Made by a program: the position numbers and the translations under genes. 38,920 bases of DNA from a virus. Numbering within the stretch: position 1 is the first letter of the stretch; each line of letters opens with the position of its first letter. The stretch spans positions 1 through 38,920 of the IMG/VR virus record IMGVR_UViG_3300047446_000089, one strand, 5' to 3'. Below, one piece after another: positions 14,341-20,259 of the stretch. Below the pieces are notes generated by a model. The model was not told the origin of the DNA, searched no databases, and saw only the letters and a list, made by a program, of their open reading frames with translations.

Positions 14341-14658
14341 TCATACTTCGGCACGATCTGCGACCCATCCTAGGATCGCAACGATCTTCTTGGCGATTGC
14401 CTTACGAATTGGTCTCGTCAAAGTCTCGTCCTGAAGTTCCTCGCTGAAAAACAGGATTGACGAAATCGGCACGTTGAACGCCTTCGAATATCGCGTCAGC
14501 ATCTCCAGACTGGGATTCTTGTTCCCCTTCTCCATTTCGGAGATCATGGCTGTGCTGACGCAGATTTCACGGCTAAGCTGCGTTTGCGTCATGTCGTGAT
14601 AGACACGCAGCAGACGCAGCGCTTCCGCAAGCATTGGCGGTTTGTAGCTATCGCTCAC
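14341..14658 (-). CDS. XRE-family helix-turn-helix regulator
   Basis: A 105-aa DNA-binding protein. The HTH spans about residues 10-62 (LAEALRLLRVYHDMTQTQLS, REICVSTAMISEMEKGNKNP, SLEMLTRYSKAFNVPISSIL), the standard Cro/C1-type fold with recognition helix STAMISEMEKG. A C-terminal helix (IRKAIAKKIVAILGWV) could mediate dimerisation. The GTG start at 14658 is preferred because a GGAGG site lies six bases upstream and it gives a 4-base overlap with the next gene. It sits inside the early operon away from the immunity region, so it probably fine-tunes this operon or a host gene. Confidence 0.88.
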   Translation of the reverse strand: MSDSYKPPMLAEALRLLRVYHDMTQTQLSREICVSTAMISEMEKGNKNPSLEMLTRYSKAFNVPISSILFFSEELQDETLTRPIRKAIAKKIVAILGWVADRAEV

Positions 14659-14852
14659 GTCCCACCTCCGACCCTCAACGCCACAATCAGCCACCAGAAC
14701 CCGCCGACCGCCAGCCCCGATCCGATCACGTATATCCAGTTCCGCGCTTCACTCCTGCGCTCTACGCGCCAGGTGCTATACGGCCCGAAGGCATCGTTCA
14801 GGGAGCGCGGTGTCCGATACTGCGTGTGCTGTATGTCTCGCGAAAAGCTCAT
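14655..14852 (-). CDS. Small membrane protein, 65 aa
   Basis: MSFSRDIQHTQYRTPRSLND leads to FGPYSTWRVERRSEARNWIY, a single hydrophobic helix (VIGSGLAVGGFWWLIVAL, about residues 41-59) and a short tail. The soluble N-terminus with a TPRSLNDAFGPYS motif is familiar from many Burkholderiales and gamma-proteobacterial phages, but no role is known. The start at 14852 gives an ATGA overlap. Confidence 0.78.
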   Translation of the reverse strand: MSFSRDIQHTQYRTPRSLNDAFGPYSTWRVERRSEARNWIYVIGSGLAVGGFWWLIVALRVGGGT

Positions 14853-15040
14853 GACGTCCCCATCAAATATTTGATAACCACCGCCGCAATGATTGCGACC
14901 GAGATAGCCAAGCCCCACGTCAATATCTCCGCCCTCTGCTGATCGTGGCGAATGTCGCGCTGCTCGGTGGCGAGTTTCTGGCGAGCGATGTCGGAGATAG
15001 TCACGATCGCGTCTTCAGTGCGAAAGTAGGTCAGGCTCAT
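14849..15040 (-). CDS. Small membrane protein, 63 aa
   Basis: A soluble helical N-terminus (TISDIARQKLATEQRDIRHD) is followed by one membrane helix (ILTWGLAISVAIIAAVVIKY, about residues 39-58). Together with its overlapping neighbour at 14655-14852 it forms a pair of single-span proteins with opposite features, suggesting a joint membrane function that cannot be named from sequence. Confidence 0.75.
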   Translation of the reverse strand: MSLTYFRTEDAIVTISDIARQKLATEQRDIRHDQQRAEILTWGLAISVAIIAAVVIKYLMGTS

Positions 15041-15330
15041 GATTCACCTCTAGCCTTCAGCATCGCATCGGCTACCTTGTACGCATGCAGCGCTAATCGG
15101 TCGTACATCGCCTGGATGTCGTGCAATTCGTTCTGCTTCAGTACGACGGCCTGCATCGCCTTCGCTGCGAAGTAGTCGCGCAGCGTCATGCCTTCGTTGA
15201 TGTCGACCGTTTGCTCAGCTTGGTCCGGACCGGGAAACGCCGGTCCACCGTCTTTGATCTCGCTCATTGCAGGCTCCGCATCGTTGCACTTCTGTGCGAA
15301 TGACGCCTTGAAGTTGTTCCAGTCGTTCAT
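15037..15330 (-). CDS. Conserved phage protein with MTLRDYFAAKAMQ motif, 97 aa
   Basis: The product carries GGPAFPGPDQAEQTVDINEG followed by MTLRDYFAAKAMQAVV and ends YKVADAMLKARGES. This GGPAFP...GMTLRDYFAAKAM pattern is a very widespread small phage protein of unknown function. The start at 15330 has GGAGG five bases upstream and overlaps the adjacent gene by four bases; an in-frame start eight codons earlier is not needed. Confidence 0.82.
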   Translation of the reverse strand: MNDWNNFKASFAQKCNDAEPAMSEIKDGGPAFPGPDQAEQTVDINEGMTLRDYFAAKAMQAVVLKQNELHDIQAMYDRLALHAYKVADAMLKARGES

Positions 15331-15521
15331 CCCATCCTCCCCATCTCGCCCCACACATGCCGCCGCGCCCCCGCATCCAGCCGCCGCCAGTAATCGTCGT
15401 CATGCTGCGATGCGAGATCCTCGTCGGTTGGCTCAGCGTCAGGTTCGAAGTAGGCGTCTTGCTTGCGGTTCTGTTGGCGCTCGAATTCGCGGTAGGCCGA
15501 TTGATTTGCAAATTTACCCAT
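15327..15521 (-). CDS. Hypothetical acidic/basic mixed protein, 64 aa
   Basis: No family recognised. MGKFANQSAYREFERQQNRK is followed by an acidic stretch (EPDAEPTDEDLASQHDDDY) and a basic end (RRLDAGARRHVWGEMGRMG). GAGG lies about nine bases before the ATG at 15521. The gene directly follows the structured RNA candidate at 15551-15692, which would form part of its leader if transcription is continuous. Confidence 0.68.
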   Translation of the reverse strand: MGKFANQSAYREFERQQNRKQDAYFEPDAEPTDEDLASQHDDDYWRRLDAGARRHVWGEMGRMG

Positions 15522-15550
15522 GTTAGGCATCCTCAATAGTTGAAGGTTTG

Positions 15551-15692
15551 TTACGCCCTCATGGCTAGGACCGGCAGCCTGTCATATCTGCCAGTTTTCA
15601 AGCGCTTCTCAGATCGGCGGCTTACTTAACTACCTTCACCCGCCTAAGCTCCACGCTACCTAGCCATCAGGGCCCGGGCATCCCACCCGGAT
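15551..15692 (-). ncRNA. Structured RNA candidate closed by a 15-bp stem
   Basis: In a gene-free gap the segments 15555-15569 and 15659-15673 pair over 15 positions with one mismatch. Directly stacked on the outer end is a hairpin 15674-15678/15686-15690. Inside lie a hairpin 15570-15577/15588-15595 and another, 15616-15620/15640-15644. In the first inner hairpin the leftward transcript pairs fully through a G-U wobble, whereas the rightward strand would have a C-A mismatch, favouring the leftward strand. No Rfam family was recognised. It could be an operon-internal leader element or a processed small RNA. Confidence 0.6.
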
Positions 15693-15725
15693 AGGCGCTG
15701 TTGGAGCCGCGCTGGCTTCTCTTGA

Positions 15726-15863
15726 TCAATCAAACGGCCCCAGCACCTTCGCTCTGAAGCGAAGCCAGGCGGCCTCGTCGCCCTCGCGTTGCTTACGGGT
15801 TTCCTCGTCAAGCCATGCGCGAGTGAATTCGACCCATTCGTCTAGTTCGGTTTTGGGGCGCAT
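15726..15863 (-). CDS. Hypothetical small protein, 45 aa
   Basis: MRPKTELDEWVEFTRAWLDE continues with ETRKQREGDEAAWLRFRAKV and LGPFD. It is a charged, helical, Trp-rich mini-protein with AAGG six bases before the ATG. It begins one base after the stop of the acyl-carrier-like gene, keeping the operon spacing, which supports it as a real gene. Confidence 0.65.
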   Translation of the reverse strand: MRPKTELDEWVEFTRAWLDEETRKQREGDEAAWLRFRAKVLGPFD

Positions 15864-15864
15864 G

Positions 15865-16116
15865 TCATGCCTTAACGTTCGCCGTCACGTGGTCGATGAT
15901 CGACTGCACCGTCGTGAACGCCGCCATTTCGTCATCGTCGATGTAAATTCCGAACTCGTCTTCGACGCCCATCGTGATTTCCACAATGTCGAGATCATCG
16001 AATCGGAGATCGTTCACCAAGTGATCGGCGCCCTTCGTCTCAACGACCGTATCCATGTTGACGGCGAATTGCTCGGCTAAGATCTTCTTGACGCGCTCTT
16101 CGATACTCGTTTGCAT
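15865..16116 (-). CDS. Acyl-carrier-protein-like protein lacking the phosphopantetheine serine
   Basis: The 83 residues align end to end with bacterial AcpP: IEERVKKILAEQ, then HLVNDLRFDDLDIVEITMGV, EDEFGIYIDDDEM, and FTTVQSIIDHV. In AcpP the second helix begins D-S-L-D, and the Ser carries the 4'-phosphopantetheine arm. Here the segment reads F-D-D-L-D, with Asp41 at the Ser position, so it cannot be a normal acyl carrier. It may act as a decoy for an ACP-binding enzyme or as a structural adaptor. The ATG at 16116 follows GGGGGT and overlaps the upstream stop by one base. Family placement is secure; the role is unknown. Confidence 0.88.
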   Translation of the reverse strand: MQTSIEERVKKILAEQFAVNMDTVVETKGADHLVNDLRFDDLDIVEITMGVEDEFGIYIDDDEMAAFTTVQSIIDHVTANVKA

Positions 16117-16256
16117 CACTGCACCCCCAACTTAGTTTTCCGCTTCGGCGAATCATCGAGTCGGTCGCTGGCGCCGTGGTTGAACGCAAGGGCCAGCATT
16201 ACCAGTGCGGTGTACGCGAGAATTGCCGCCCAGACGTAGTGAATGTTGATGTTCAT
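16116..16256 (-). CDS. Small membrane protein, 46 aa
   Basis: MNINIHYVWAAILAYTALVM then LALAFNHGASDRLDDSPKRK and TKLGVQ: one N-terminal membrane helix (about residues 7-25) and a charged cytoplasmic-type tail. Its stop overlaps the ATG of the acyl-carrier-like gene by one base (TGATG), implying coupled translation of the two. Confidence 0.65.
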   Translation of the reverse strand: MNINIHYVWAAILAYTALVMLALAFNHGASDRLDDSPKRKTKLGVQ

Positions 16257-16305
16257 ATCTGCCTCGTATATGAGTCGCAAAGTTGGTTCGTGATGCGTTT
16301 GTGAG

Positions 16306-16629
16306 TCATTCCTCGATTTCTACGGGGATGGCGACATTCGTCCAGGGTTGATAGCCGGGCGTACTTTTTGCCTCTTCCTCTGATTTGAAGGTCGTGCATT
16401 TCAAACCGTTGTCTTGCCAAAAGTTCAACCAGACAGTCCGCTTCCTCGGGGCCATGCGTAGATATTCAGGAGAGGTCCGAGCTGGCTTTGAGTTGATCTC
16501 AACGACTGGAAGACCGTTTTCACTGACTCCAACGAAAAACACGGGGCCGCAGTAGTTCCATCCTGTATGCTGGCCTTCTAGGAAAACTGGGTCGCCGCGC
16601 TTTGCCGCTTCCAGATCAAAAGGTTTCAT
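16306..16629 (-). CDS. Hypothetical phage protein, 107 aa
   Basis: The product starts MKPFDLEAAKRGDPVFLEGQ and continues with beta-rich segments (WNYCGPVFFVGVSENGLPVV, RTVWLNFWQDNGLKCTTF). The opening KPFDLEAAK-G is a common start of a family of small phage proteins of unknown function. The ATG at 16629 is preferred over a TTG two codons earlier. No catalytic motif is visible. Confidence 0.8.
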   Translation of the reverse strand: MKPFDLEAAKRGDPVFLEGQHTGWNYCGPVFFVGVSENGLPVVEINSKPARTSPEYLRMAPRKRTVWLNFWQDNGLKCTTFKSEEEAKSTPGYQPWTNVAIPVEIEE

Positions 16630-16638
16630 CTTCAATCC

Positions 16639-16848
16639 CTAGCAAATCGTTACGTTGAGTTCCGCCGACGCCTCGCGCTTCGCCGCTGCGAAGCACGGCT
16701 CACACGACTTAACGCTGATTTCGAATGTCGGCCAGTAGCTCTTGTGGGTCCGCGTTTCGACGCCCTCTTTTAGAGCGTTGCACTTGTCGCAGCGCTCAAG
16801 GGTGCGAACTGTGAGGGGACGGTTGCGCCAGGCGTCTGAGGTTGGCAT
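16639..16848 (-). CDS. Small zinc-ribbon-like protein, 69 aa
   Basis: The product has two CxxC pairs about 28 residues apart (RCDKCNALKEG and KSCEPCFAAAKRE) separated by a strand-rich linker (VETRTHKSYWPTFEIS), consistent with a four-Cys zinc ribbon. The start at 16848 avoids an 86-codon N-terminal extension that would overlap the 50-aa gene upstream in another frame. It may bind DNA or protein. Confidence 0.7.
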   Translation of the reverse strand: MPTSDAWRNRPLTVRTLERCDKCNALKEGVETRTHKSYWPTFEISVKSCEPCFAAAKREASAELNVTIC

Positions 16849-16850
16849 CG

Positions 16851-17003
16851 TCAGCACCACGCGATCAAATCGAGTTGCACATATTCCGAATCCAGCACCT
16901 TCCCCGTCCGCGTTACCCGGTCTATCCGGTAGACGAAGCCAAGGTGCTGTAACTTCTCTTTTGCTACCGTCATTAGGCGGTGTACTGAGCGTTGGGCGGG
17001 CAT
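16851..17003 (-). CDS. Small hypothetical protein, 50 aa
   Basis: MPAQRSVHRLMTVAKEKLQH then LGFVYRIDRVTRTGKVLDSE and YVQLDLIAWC. The ATG at 17003 has AGGAG six bases upstream and lies ten bases after the preceding stop. The amphipathic sequence and spacing support a real gene; an internal ATG at codon 11 is an alternative. The function is unknown. Confidence 0.6.
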   Translation of the reverse strand: MPAQRSVHRLMTVAKEKLQHLGFVYRIDRVTRTGKVLDSEYVQLDLIAWC

Positions 17004-17012
17004 GGTGGGCTC

Positions 17013-17348
17013 CTACTCGGCGATGAATGCTTCGATGCGGTCGGCGACTTGAGCGGGTGTTGTATTGCCCCGTGTCGAATAGCTGCTGATCTCGAATAGT
17101 TGACAAGCGTCGCCAGGGTCAATCTGGAAGAATGCAGTCACTGCATCCCATCCCCGGTTATCGGCGAACTCGGGACTCAGGCCCTCGAACCGAAGACCCT
17201 GCCCATTAAAGACTGGATCGAGACACGCGTATCCGACAGCGCATGCGGACGTTCCGTATTGCCATTCGTCCAGGTCGAAAGTCTTGCGCTTTCCTTCCGG
17301 CAATCCGCGCAGCATCGTCACCATCTGCTGCAGGCGTTCTTTGTGCAT
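17013..17348 (-). CDS. Conserved phage protein, 111 aa
   Basis: The product contains KTFDLDEWQYGTSACAVGYA followed by LDPVFNGQGLRF, NRGWDAVTAFFQID and TTPAQVADRIEAFI. This CAVG-x-A-C...GW-AV--FF...TTP--VA-RI pattern is a recurrent small phage and bacterial protein of unknown function. The two Cys residues could bind a metal or form a disulfide. It lies between small genes with 9-10 base gaps. Confidence 0.8.
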   Translation of the reverse strand: MHKERLQQMVTMLRGLPEGKRKTFDLDEWQYGTSACAVGYACLDPVFNGQGLRFEGLSPEFADNRGWDAVTAFFQIDPGDACQLFEISSYSTRGNTTPAQVADRIEAFIAE

Positions 17349-17358
17349 TTCTGGCTCC

Positions 17359-17739
17359 TTAGAACACGCTCTCGTATTCCTGCTCGCGGGCTTCGATATA
17401 CGCTTCGTGCGTTGCCTTGCTCATCTGGCACAGGACCGGCGCGCTACGCGGGTGGCATGTTTGGAATCCGCGTTTATCGGGAGCCTCAACCGGCTGGAAA
17501 TGCGTCTCCATGTAGCAGCGCTTCGACCGCTCCTGCTCTTTGGCACCGATATGCGGCGTGGTGTACTTGCTGCGCGTCGAGCCACCGAGCCACTTAGCAC
17601 CCTTGCCGCGACCTTTGCCGCGCGAAACATACGGGCCGATACCAGCCATTGCCTCGCGTTGCGCTGAACCGCCGAGGCTCATTGCCGCAGCAATCGCGGC
17701 CATCATCATGTTTGCTCTTGCGAACGGGTTGCCTTGCAT
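17359..17739 (-). CDS. Hypothetical phage protein, 126 aa
   Basis: An Ala/Met-rich N-terminus (MQGNPFARANMMMAAIAAAM) that could be a weak hydrophobic segment is followed by a basic Gly/Arg/Lys stretch (YVSRGKGRGKGAKWLGGSTR) and a helical C-terminus (SKATHEAYIEAREQEYESVF). The basic middle suggests nucleic-acid contact. The ATG at 17739 has GGAG upstream. It is the first gene downstream of the large non-coding segment. Confidence 0.72.
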   Translation of the reverse strand: MQGNPFARANMMMAAIAAAMSLGGSAQREAMAGIGPYVSRGKGRGKGAKWLGGSTRSKYTTPHIGAKEQERSKRCYMETHFQPVEAPDKRGFQTCHPRSAPVLCQMSKATHEAYIEAREQEYESVF

Positions 17740-17750
17740 AACCTTCTCCG

Positions 17751-17765
17751 ATAAGTAGTACTTAT
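17751..17765. promoter_or_regulatory. 15-bp perfect palindrome upstream of 17359-17739
   Basis: ATAAGTAGTACTTAT has perfect 7-bp arms around one central base, 12 bases before the ATG of the downstream leftward gene. It could be an operator at the 3' border of the large RNA candidate. It shares its build with 9140-9154. Confidence 0.35.
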
Positions 17766-18700
17766 TGCTATCATTACGCCAACTCTCTGATCACCCTTAT
17801 GGCTACCGACTCGCGAGAATCGGCAGATGTAAGAGAAATCGTGGTCCGGGTTACTCTCGTCCCGGGACGCGCTCATCATTGGCGCCAGGTGGGCCGTTCT
17901 TTCCGGCCTGTCAGTGCGTTTCGCTATCACACCGGCGCCACGTCAATGCCGCGCTTCGCAAGGGACGTGGACCTTTGCGTTGCGCCGCCCTATATACCGG
18001 GCGCTCAGGGATCCAGCACTGAAGAGAACGCACTACGCTATGCATGGAAGCTCTCTACTGGTGTTTCCGGAATCTTTAAACCGCGCCGCAGATATACCGC
18101 AACGGGGTACAGGGATATGATCTATGCGCTATCAGGCGCTGTCTCACCGAGTCATCCGGCCTTACGCCGAGTTACTTTGCAGGGAATGCAATGCGTTCGC
18201 CTCAGTGCTGCAGCTCTTCGTGAGTGGCGCTGCGGCCGCTAATAGTCGGCTCCCGCGCACTACCAGCCTTTCGGCGTATCGGTCTGAGGCTTTGGGCCGC
18301 AGGCGGGTCTGCTCCGTCAAATGTGTCAATCCACATCGCTCCAACGCCACTCACGAAAAACTGCTACACACGCGGCGCTGGCTACTTCCAGCAAGCTGGC
18401 TCCAGCTGCCGCGTGGTTCTGTGCCGATTACAACGCCATCGGTCACGTACTCGGCTGTCTTGCATCAGGTTCGTTCAGATTTCTGTCCGGTAGCAAACTT
18501 CGCCTAGCGCGGCTCGTCTGTCCTGATTCACGAGGCGGATCGCCCCGGCCGGTTCCTCCACTTTCGCGGTCCCGGCATTCATCGATTGTTAATGAGCTTT
18601 GCCCCACCAGGCGACGCCTTGCGCCTGTGTTCCTCTGCTGCGGTGCTTCACGGTCTCGTCAGTTAGCGCGTTACGCTAAGACCGCCGGAGCGGTTTCGAC
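17766..18700 (-). ncRNA. Large structured non-coding RNA candidate, about 0.9 kb
   Basis: About 935 bases inside the leftward operon hold no convincing gene but many paired segments. The strongest is a perfect 13-bp stem 18217-18229/18345-18357 enclosing an 8-bp stem 18230-18237/18295-18302 that abuts it. Others: 18369-18381/18402-18415 (13 bp with one bulge), 18424-18428/18438-18442, 18321-18325/18332-18336, 18608-18613/18622-18627, 18663-18668/18674-18679, 18681-18685/18690-18694, 17880-17886/17934-17940, and 17892-17896/17904-17908. Read leftward, two hairpins have GAAA tetraloops (18558-18569 and 18266-18275) and one a CUUG loop; the rightward strand lacks these. Size and complexity recall ornate phage RNAs such as GOLLD or ROOL, but no such family is claimed. 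Confidence 0.65.
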
Positions 18701-18703
18701 CTG

Positions 18704-18949
18704 TTAAGCGGCGAGCTTTTCAGTCTTGGGTAACTTGCCCTCAAGCTTGGCGCGCTGCTTCGCGCCGAAGTGAGGCATGTACTTTGAGGCATCGAACTCC
18801 GCGCGCAGACGTTCGCTCGACGTCGATTGCGGGACCAGAATCGGACCTTTTGGCGTACGGATCTCGCGAAGAACGCGAACTTCCTGAATCGGCTGCTGGC
18901 GCTTCGCGAGGATTTCTGCGCGGCTGCGTTGTTCGTGCTTCTTGCCCAT
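18704..18949 (-). CDS. First gene of the leftward operon, basic hypothetical protein, 81 aa
   Basis: MGKKHEQRSRAEILAKRQQP then IQEVRVLREIRTPKGPILVP, a strongly basic N-terminal third followed by strand-forming residues and a Lys-rich end (KQRAKLEGKLPKTEKLAA). The start at 18949 has GGAG seven bases upstream and lies about 45 bases after the predicted transcription start. Being the first product of this promoter, in the place of lambda N, it could be an Arg-rich RNA-binding antiterminator, but no N-type motif or nut site was recognised, so this is only a possibility. Confidence 0.72.
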   Translation of the reverse strand: MGKKHEQRSRAEILAKRQQPIQEVRVLREIRTPKGPILVPQSTSSERLRAEFDASKYMPHFGAKQRAKLEGKLPKTEKLAA

Positions 18950-19000
18950 GTCTGCTCTCCGGTTAGTGGTTGGTGCGGTGTTGCTTGCTTCGATGAATGA

Positions 19001-19029
19001 ACAATAGCAAACGCTCTCGTTTAACGCAA
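19001..19029 (-). promoter_or_regulatory. Leftward early promoter (pL-like)
   Basis: On the leftward strand TTGCGT (19024-19029) and TATTGT (19001-19006) are separated by 17 bases. The spacer contains operator 19007-19025, so repressor binding would block RNA polymerase. The element is almost identical to the rightward promoter at 20226-20254. Confidence 0.75.
19007..19025 (+). promoter_or_regulatory. Repressor operator OL1
   Basis: GCAAACGCTCTCGTTTAAC fits the 19-bp immunity consensus GCAAANGCTATCGTTTNGC and contains the dyad AAACG-N4-CGTTT. It fills the spacer of the leftward promoter. Confidence 0.7.
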
Positions 19030-19048
19030 GCAAAAGCTATCGCTTGTT
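19030..19048 (+). promoter_or_regulatory. Repressor operator OL2
   Basis: GCAAAAGCTATCGCTTGTT, 23 bp from OL1 start to start, next to the -35 box. Paired operators at this spacing suggest cooperative repressor binding. Confidence 0.65.
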
Positions 19049-19106
19049 GATAAATTTTTTTATCGCTGCCTGCGGAGCTAGACTGGGAGTCGGATAGGAG
19101 CTAGAT

Positions 19107-19307
19107 ATGACGCCAGCAGACGTGATCACCATCTTCGAGCGGCTGAACATCGAAGGCCGAGCAGACGTGCCGCTTGACGATGCGTGCGCAGGCTTCGCGG
19201 GCTGGCTGGCAACCAACTGGGATCGATTCGAGGGAGACGACCTGGCGTTGCTGACGTCGGTCGGCGCTACGTTGTGGCGGGAGGGGTTCGCGCAGAGGCG
19301 GAAATGA
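19107..19307 (+). CDS. Hypothetical protein in the immunity region, 66 aa
   Basis: MTPADVITIFERLNIEGRAD then VPLDDACAGFAGWLATNWDR and FEGDDLALLTSVGATLWREG. It is an acidic helical protein of unknown family. AGGAG lies seven bases before the ATG. It is divergent from the leftward promoter and convergent with cI, a place that in lambdoid phages often holds lysogeny-expressed genes such as exclusion functions. No promoter is obvious. Confidence 0.72.
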   Translation: MTPADVITIFERLNIEGRADVPLDDACAGFAGWLATNWDRFEGDDLALLTSVGATLWREGFAQRRK

Positions 19308-19330
19308 AAAAGCCCAGCTAGGCCTGGGCT
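19307..19330 (-). terminator. Rho-independent terminator downstream of cI
   Basis: On the leftward strand AGCCCAG and CTGGGCT form a 7-bp stem with a six-base loop, followed directly by TTTTT. It lies 31 bases past the cI stop. On the rightward strand the hairpin also follows the 66-aa gene but has no U-tract. Confidence 0.8.
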
Positions 19331-19360
19331 CGATTTAGACTCAACGGCGTCTCGCGCGGA

Positions 19361-20158
19361 CTAAAGCACACTGTCCGTCCAAACCGCACGTCCAGCGATG
19401 CGCGTCCGATCGTCGGGCGGCAGAATCTTGTCGGGAAAGGTCGTCTTGTCCGGATTGTCGCTCTTGATGACCCAAACTTCCGCGCCGACCTGCGGGTGAT
19501 ATTCCCATACAAGGCGCTTCAATACGAGCCCATCATGCGGCATACATATAGCGTAGACCTTGCCATCCTCGGGCTCGATATCTGCGGTATTTATGAGGAC
19601 GTCACGTCCGTCCTGAATCTTTGGCCACATGCTCCCGCCGGCGGCCACAATAAGTCTAGCTGCATTTTCTGGAACGCCCAGTTCGCGCAGCTTCGAGCGC
19701 TTGAACGCCATTCCGCCCTTGACTACCACATGGTCTTCAAACCGGCCGTTGCCGCAGGCCGCGGCGATATCTAATTGGGGCACGAAAGCGAACTCATCGG
19801 ATGTTGGATTGGGTAGGTCTCCTTCATCCAGACTACCGGCGGCTGCGCTTTTTGATTGACCAATGTTGCCCGTGTTTGGTGCGCTGATTAATGCATCAGA
19901 AATATTGGAAATATGCTGAGAGGCAATAGCGCTCTCAAGCCCCAAGTCGAAGTAAGGATGGTCAAGCCCGAGTGCCGTCTCGAGATTCCTTGCCGCCCCC
20001 TCACCAAAGCCTCTTCCGTTGCGATAGGTAGCGCTTAAGAGCTGCCTGATCCGCGTTGCGTCCAGATTATGTTTCCGTGCAAATTCTGCGGCCGTTCCGT
20101 CTGCCTCTTTGTCGACAAGCTCTTGGAGCCTGTTCCGGCGATGTGCGTGGATATCCAT
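19361..20158 (-). CDS. CI-type repressor with S24 (LexA-like) autoprotease domain
   Basis: A 265-aa lysogeny repressor. Residues about 1-66 are the DNA-binding domain (HRRNRLQELVDKEADGTAAE, ARKHNLDATRIRQLLSATYR). The C-terminal domain shows the S24 peptidase pair Ser176 (AAGGSMWP) and Lys214 (LVLKRL). The self-cleavage site is probably Cys135-Gly136 in IAAACGNGRF, a variation on the usual Ala-Gly. RecA-stimulated self-cleavage would make the prophage SOS-inducible. The start at 20158 is chosen because the HTH begins there; longer in-frame starts (TTG 20200, ATG 20185) run into the operators. No Shine-Dalgarno is evident. Confidence 0.92.
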   Translation of the reverse strand: MDIHAHRRNRLQELVDKEADGTAAEFARKHNLDATRIRQLLSATYRNGRGFGEGAARNLETALGLDHPYFDLGLESAIASQHISNISDALISAPNTGNIGQSKSAAAGSLDEGDLPNPTSDEFAFVPQLDIAAACGNGRFEDHVVVKGGMAFKRSKLRELGVPENAARLIVAAGGSMWPKIQDGRDVLINTADIEPEDGKVYAICMPHDGLVLKRLVWEYHPQVGAEVWVIKSDNPDKTTFPDKILPPDDRTRIAGRAVWTDSVL

Positions 20159-20170
20159 GGCCAAATTAAA

Positions 20171-20189
20171 CCCGAAAACTAGCATTTGC
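20171..20189 (-). promoter_or_regulatory. Operator upstream of cI
   Basis: On the leftward strand GCAAATGCTAGTTTTCGGG matches the left half of the 19-bp immunity consensus. It lies just upstream of the cI start and may serve autoregulation. Confidence 0.5.
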
Positions 20190-20196
20190 TGTGATC

Positions 20197-20215
20197 GCAA
20201 AAGCTATTGTTTTGC
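20197..20215 (+). promoter_or_regulatory. Operator OR (cI-proximal)
   Basis: GCAAAAGCTATTGTTTTGC is the most symmetric copy: GCAAAA and TTTTGC form perfect 6-bp arms. First of three operators spaced 21 and 23 bp between cI and the Cro-like gene. Confidence 0.7.
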
Positions 20216-20217
20216 AA

Positions 20218-20236
20218 GCAAGTGCTTGCGTTTCGC
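20218..20236 (+). promoter_or_regulatory. Operator OR (middle)
   Basis: GCAAGTGCTTGCGTTTCGC fits the consensus with two deviations and overlaps the -35 box of the rightward promoter. Confidence 0.6.
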
Positions 20237-20254
20237 GAGAGCAAATGCTATCGT
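20226..20254 (+). promoter_or_regulatory. Rightward early promoter (pR-like)
   Basis: TTGCGT (20226-20231), 17-base spacer, TATCGT (20249-20254). The spacer shares CGAGAGC and the terminal TGC with the leftward promoter. Transcription would start near 20261, one base before the Cro-like ATG, giving a leaderless message. Confidence 0.7.
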
Positions 20255-20259
20255 GAAGG
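20241..20259 (+). promoter_or_regulatory. Operator OR (cro-proximal)
   Basis: GCAAATGCTATCGTGAAGG matches the left and central part of the consensus and covers the -10 box of the rightward promoter. Confidence 0.6.

Noticed and set aside
17799-18507. Several open frames on both strands across the large non-coding segment
   Set aside because: None has a ribosome site, coupling to neighbours or a recognisable domain. A leftward 35-codon frame ending near 18472 reads fairly well but also lacks a ribosome site.
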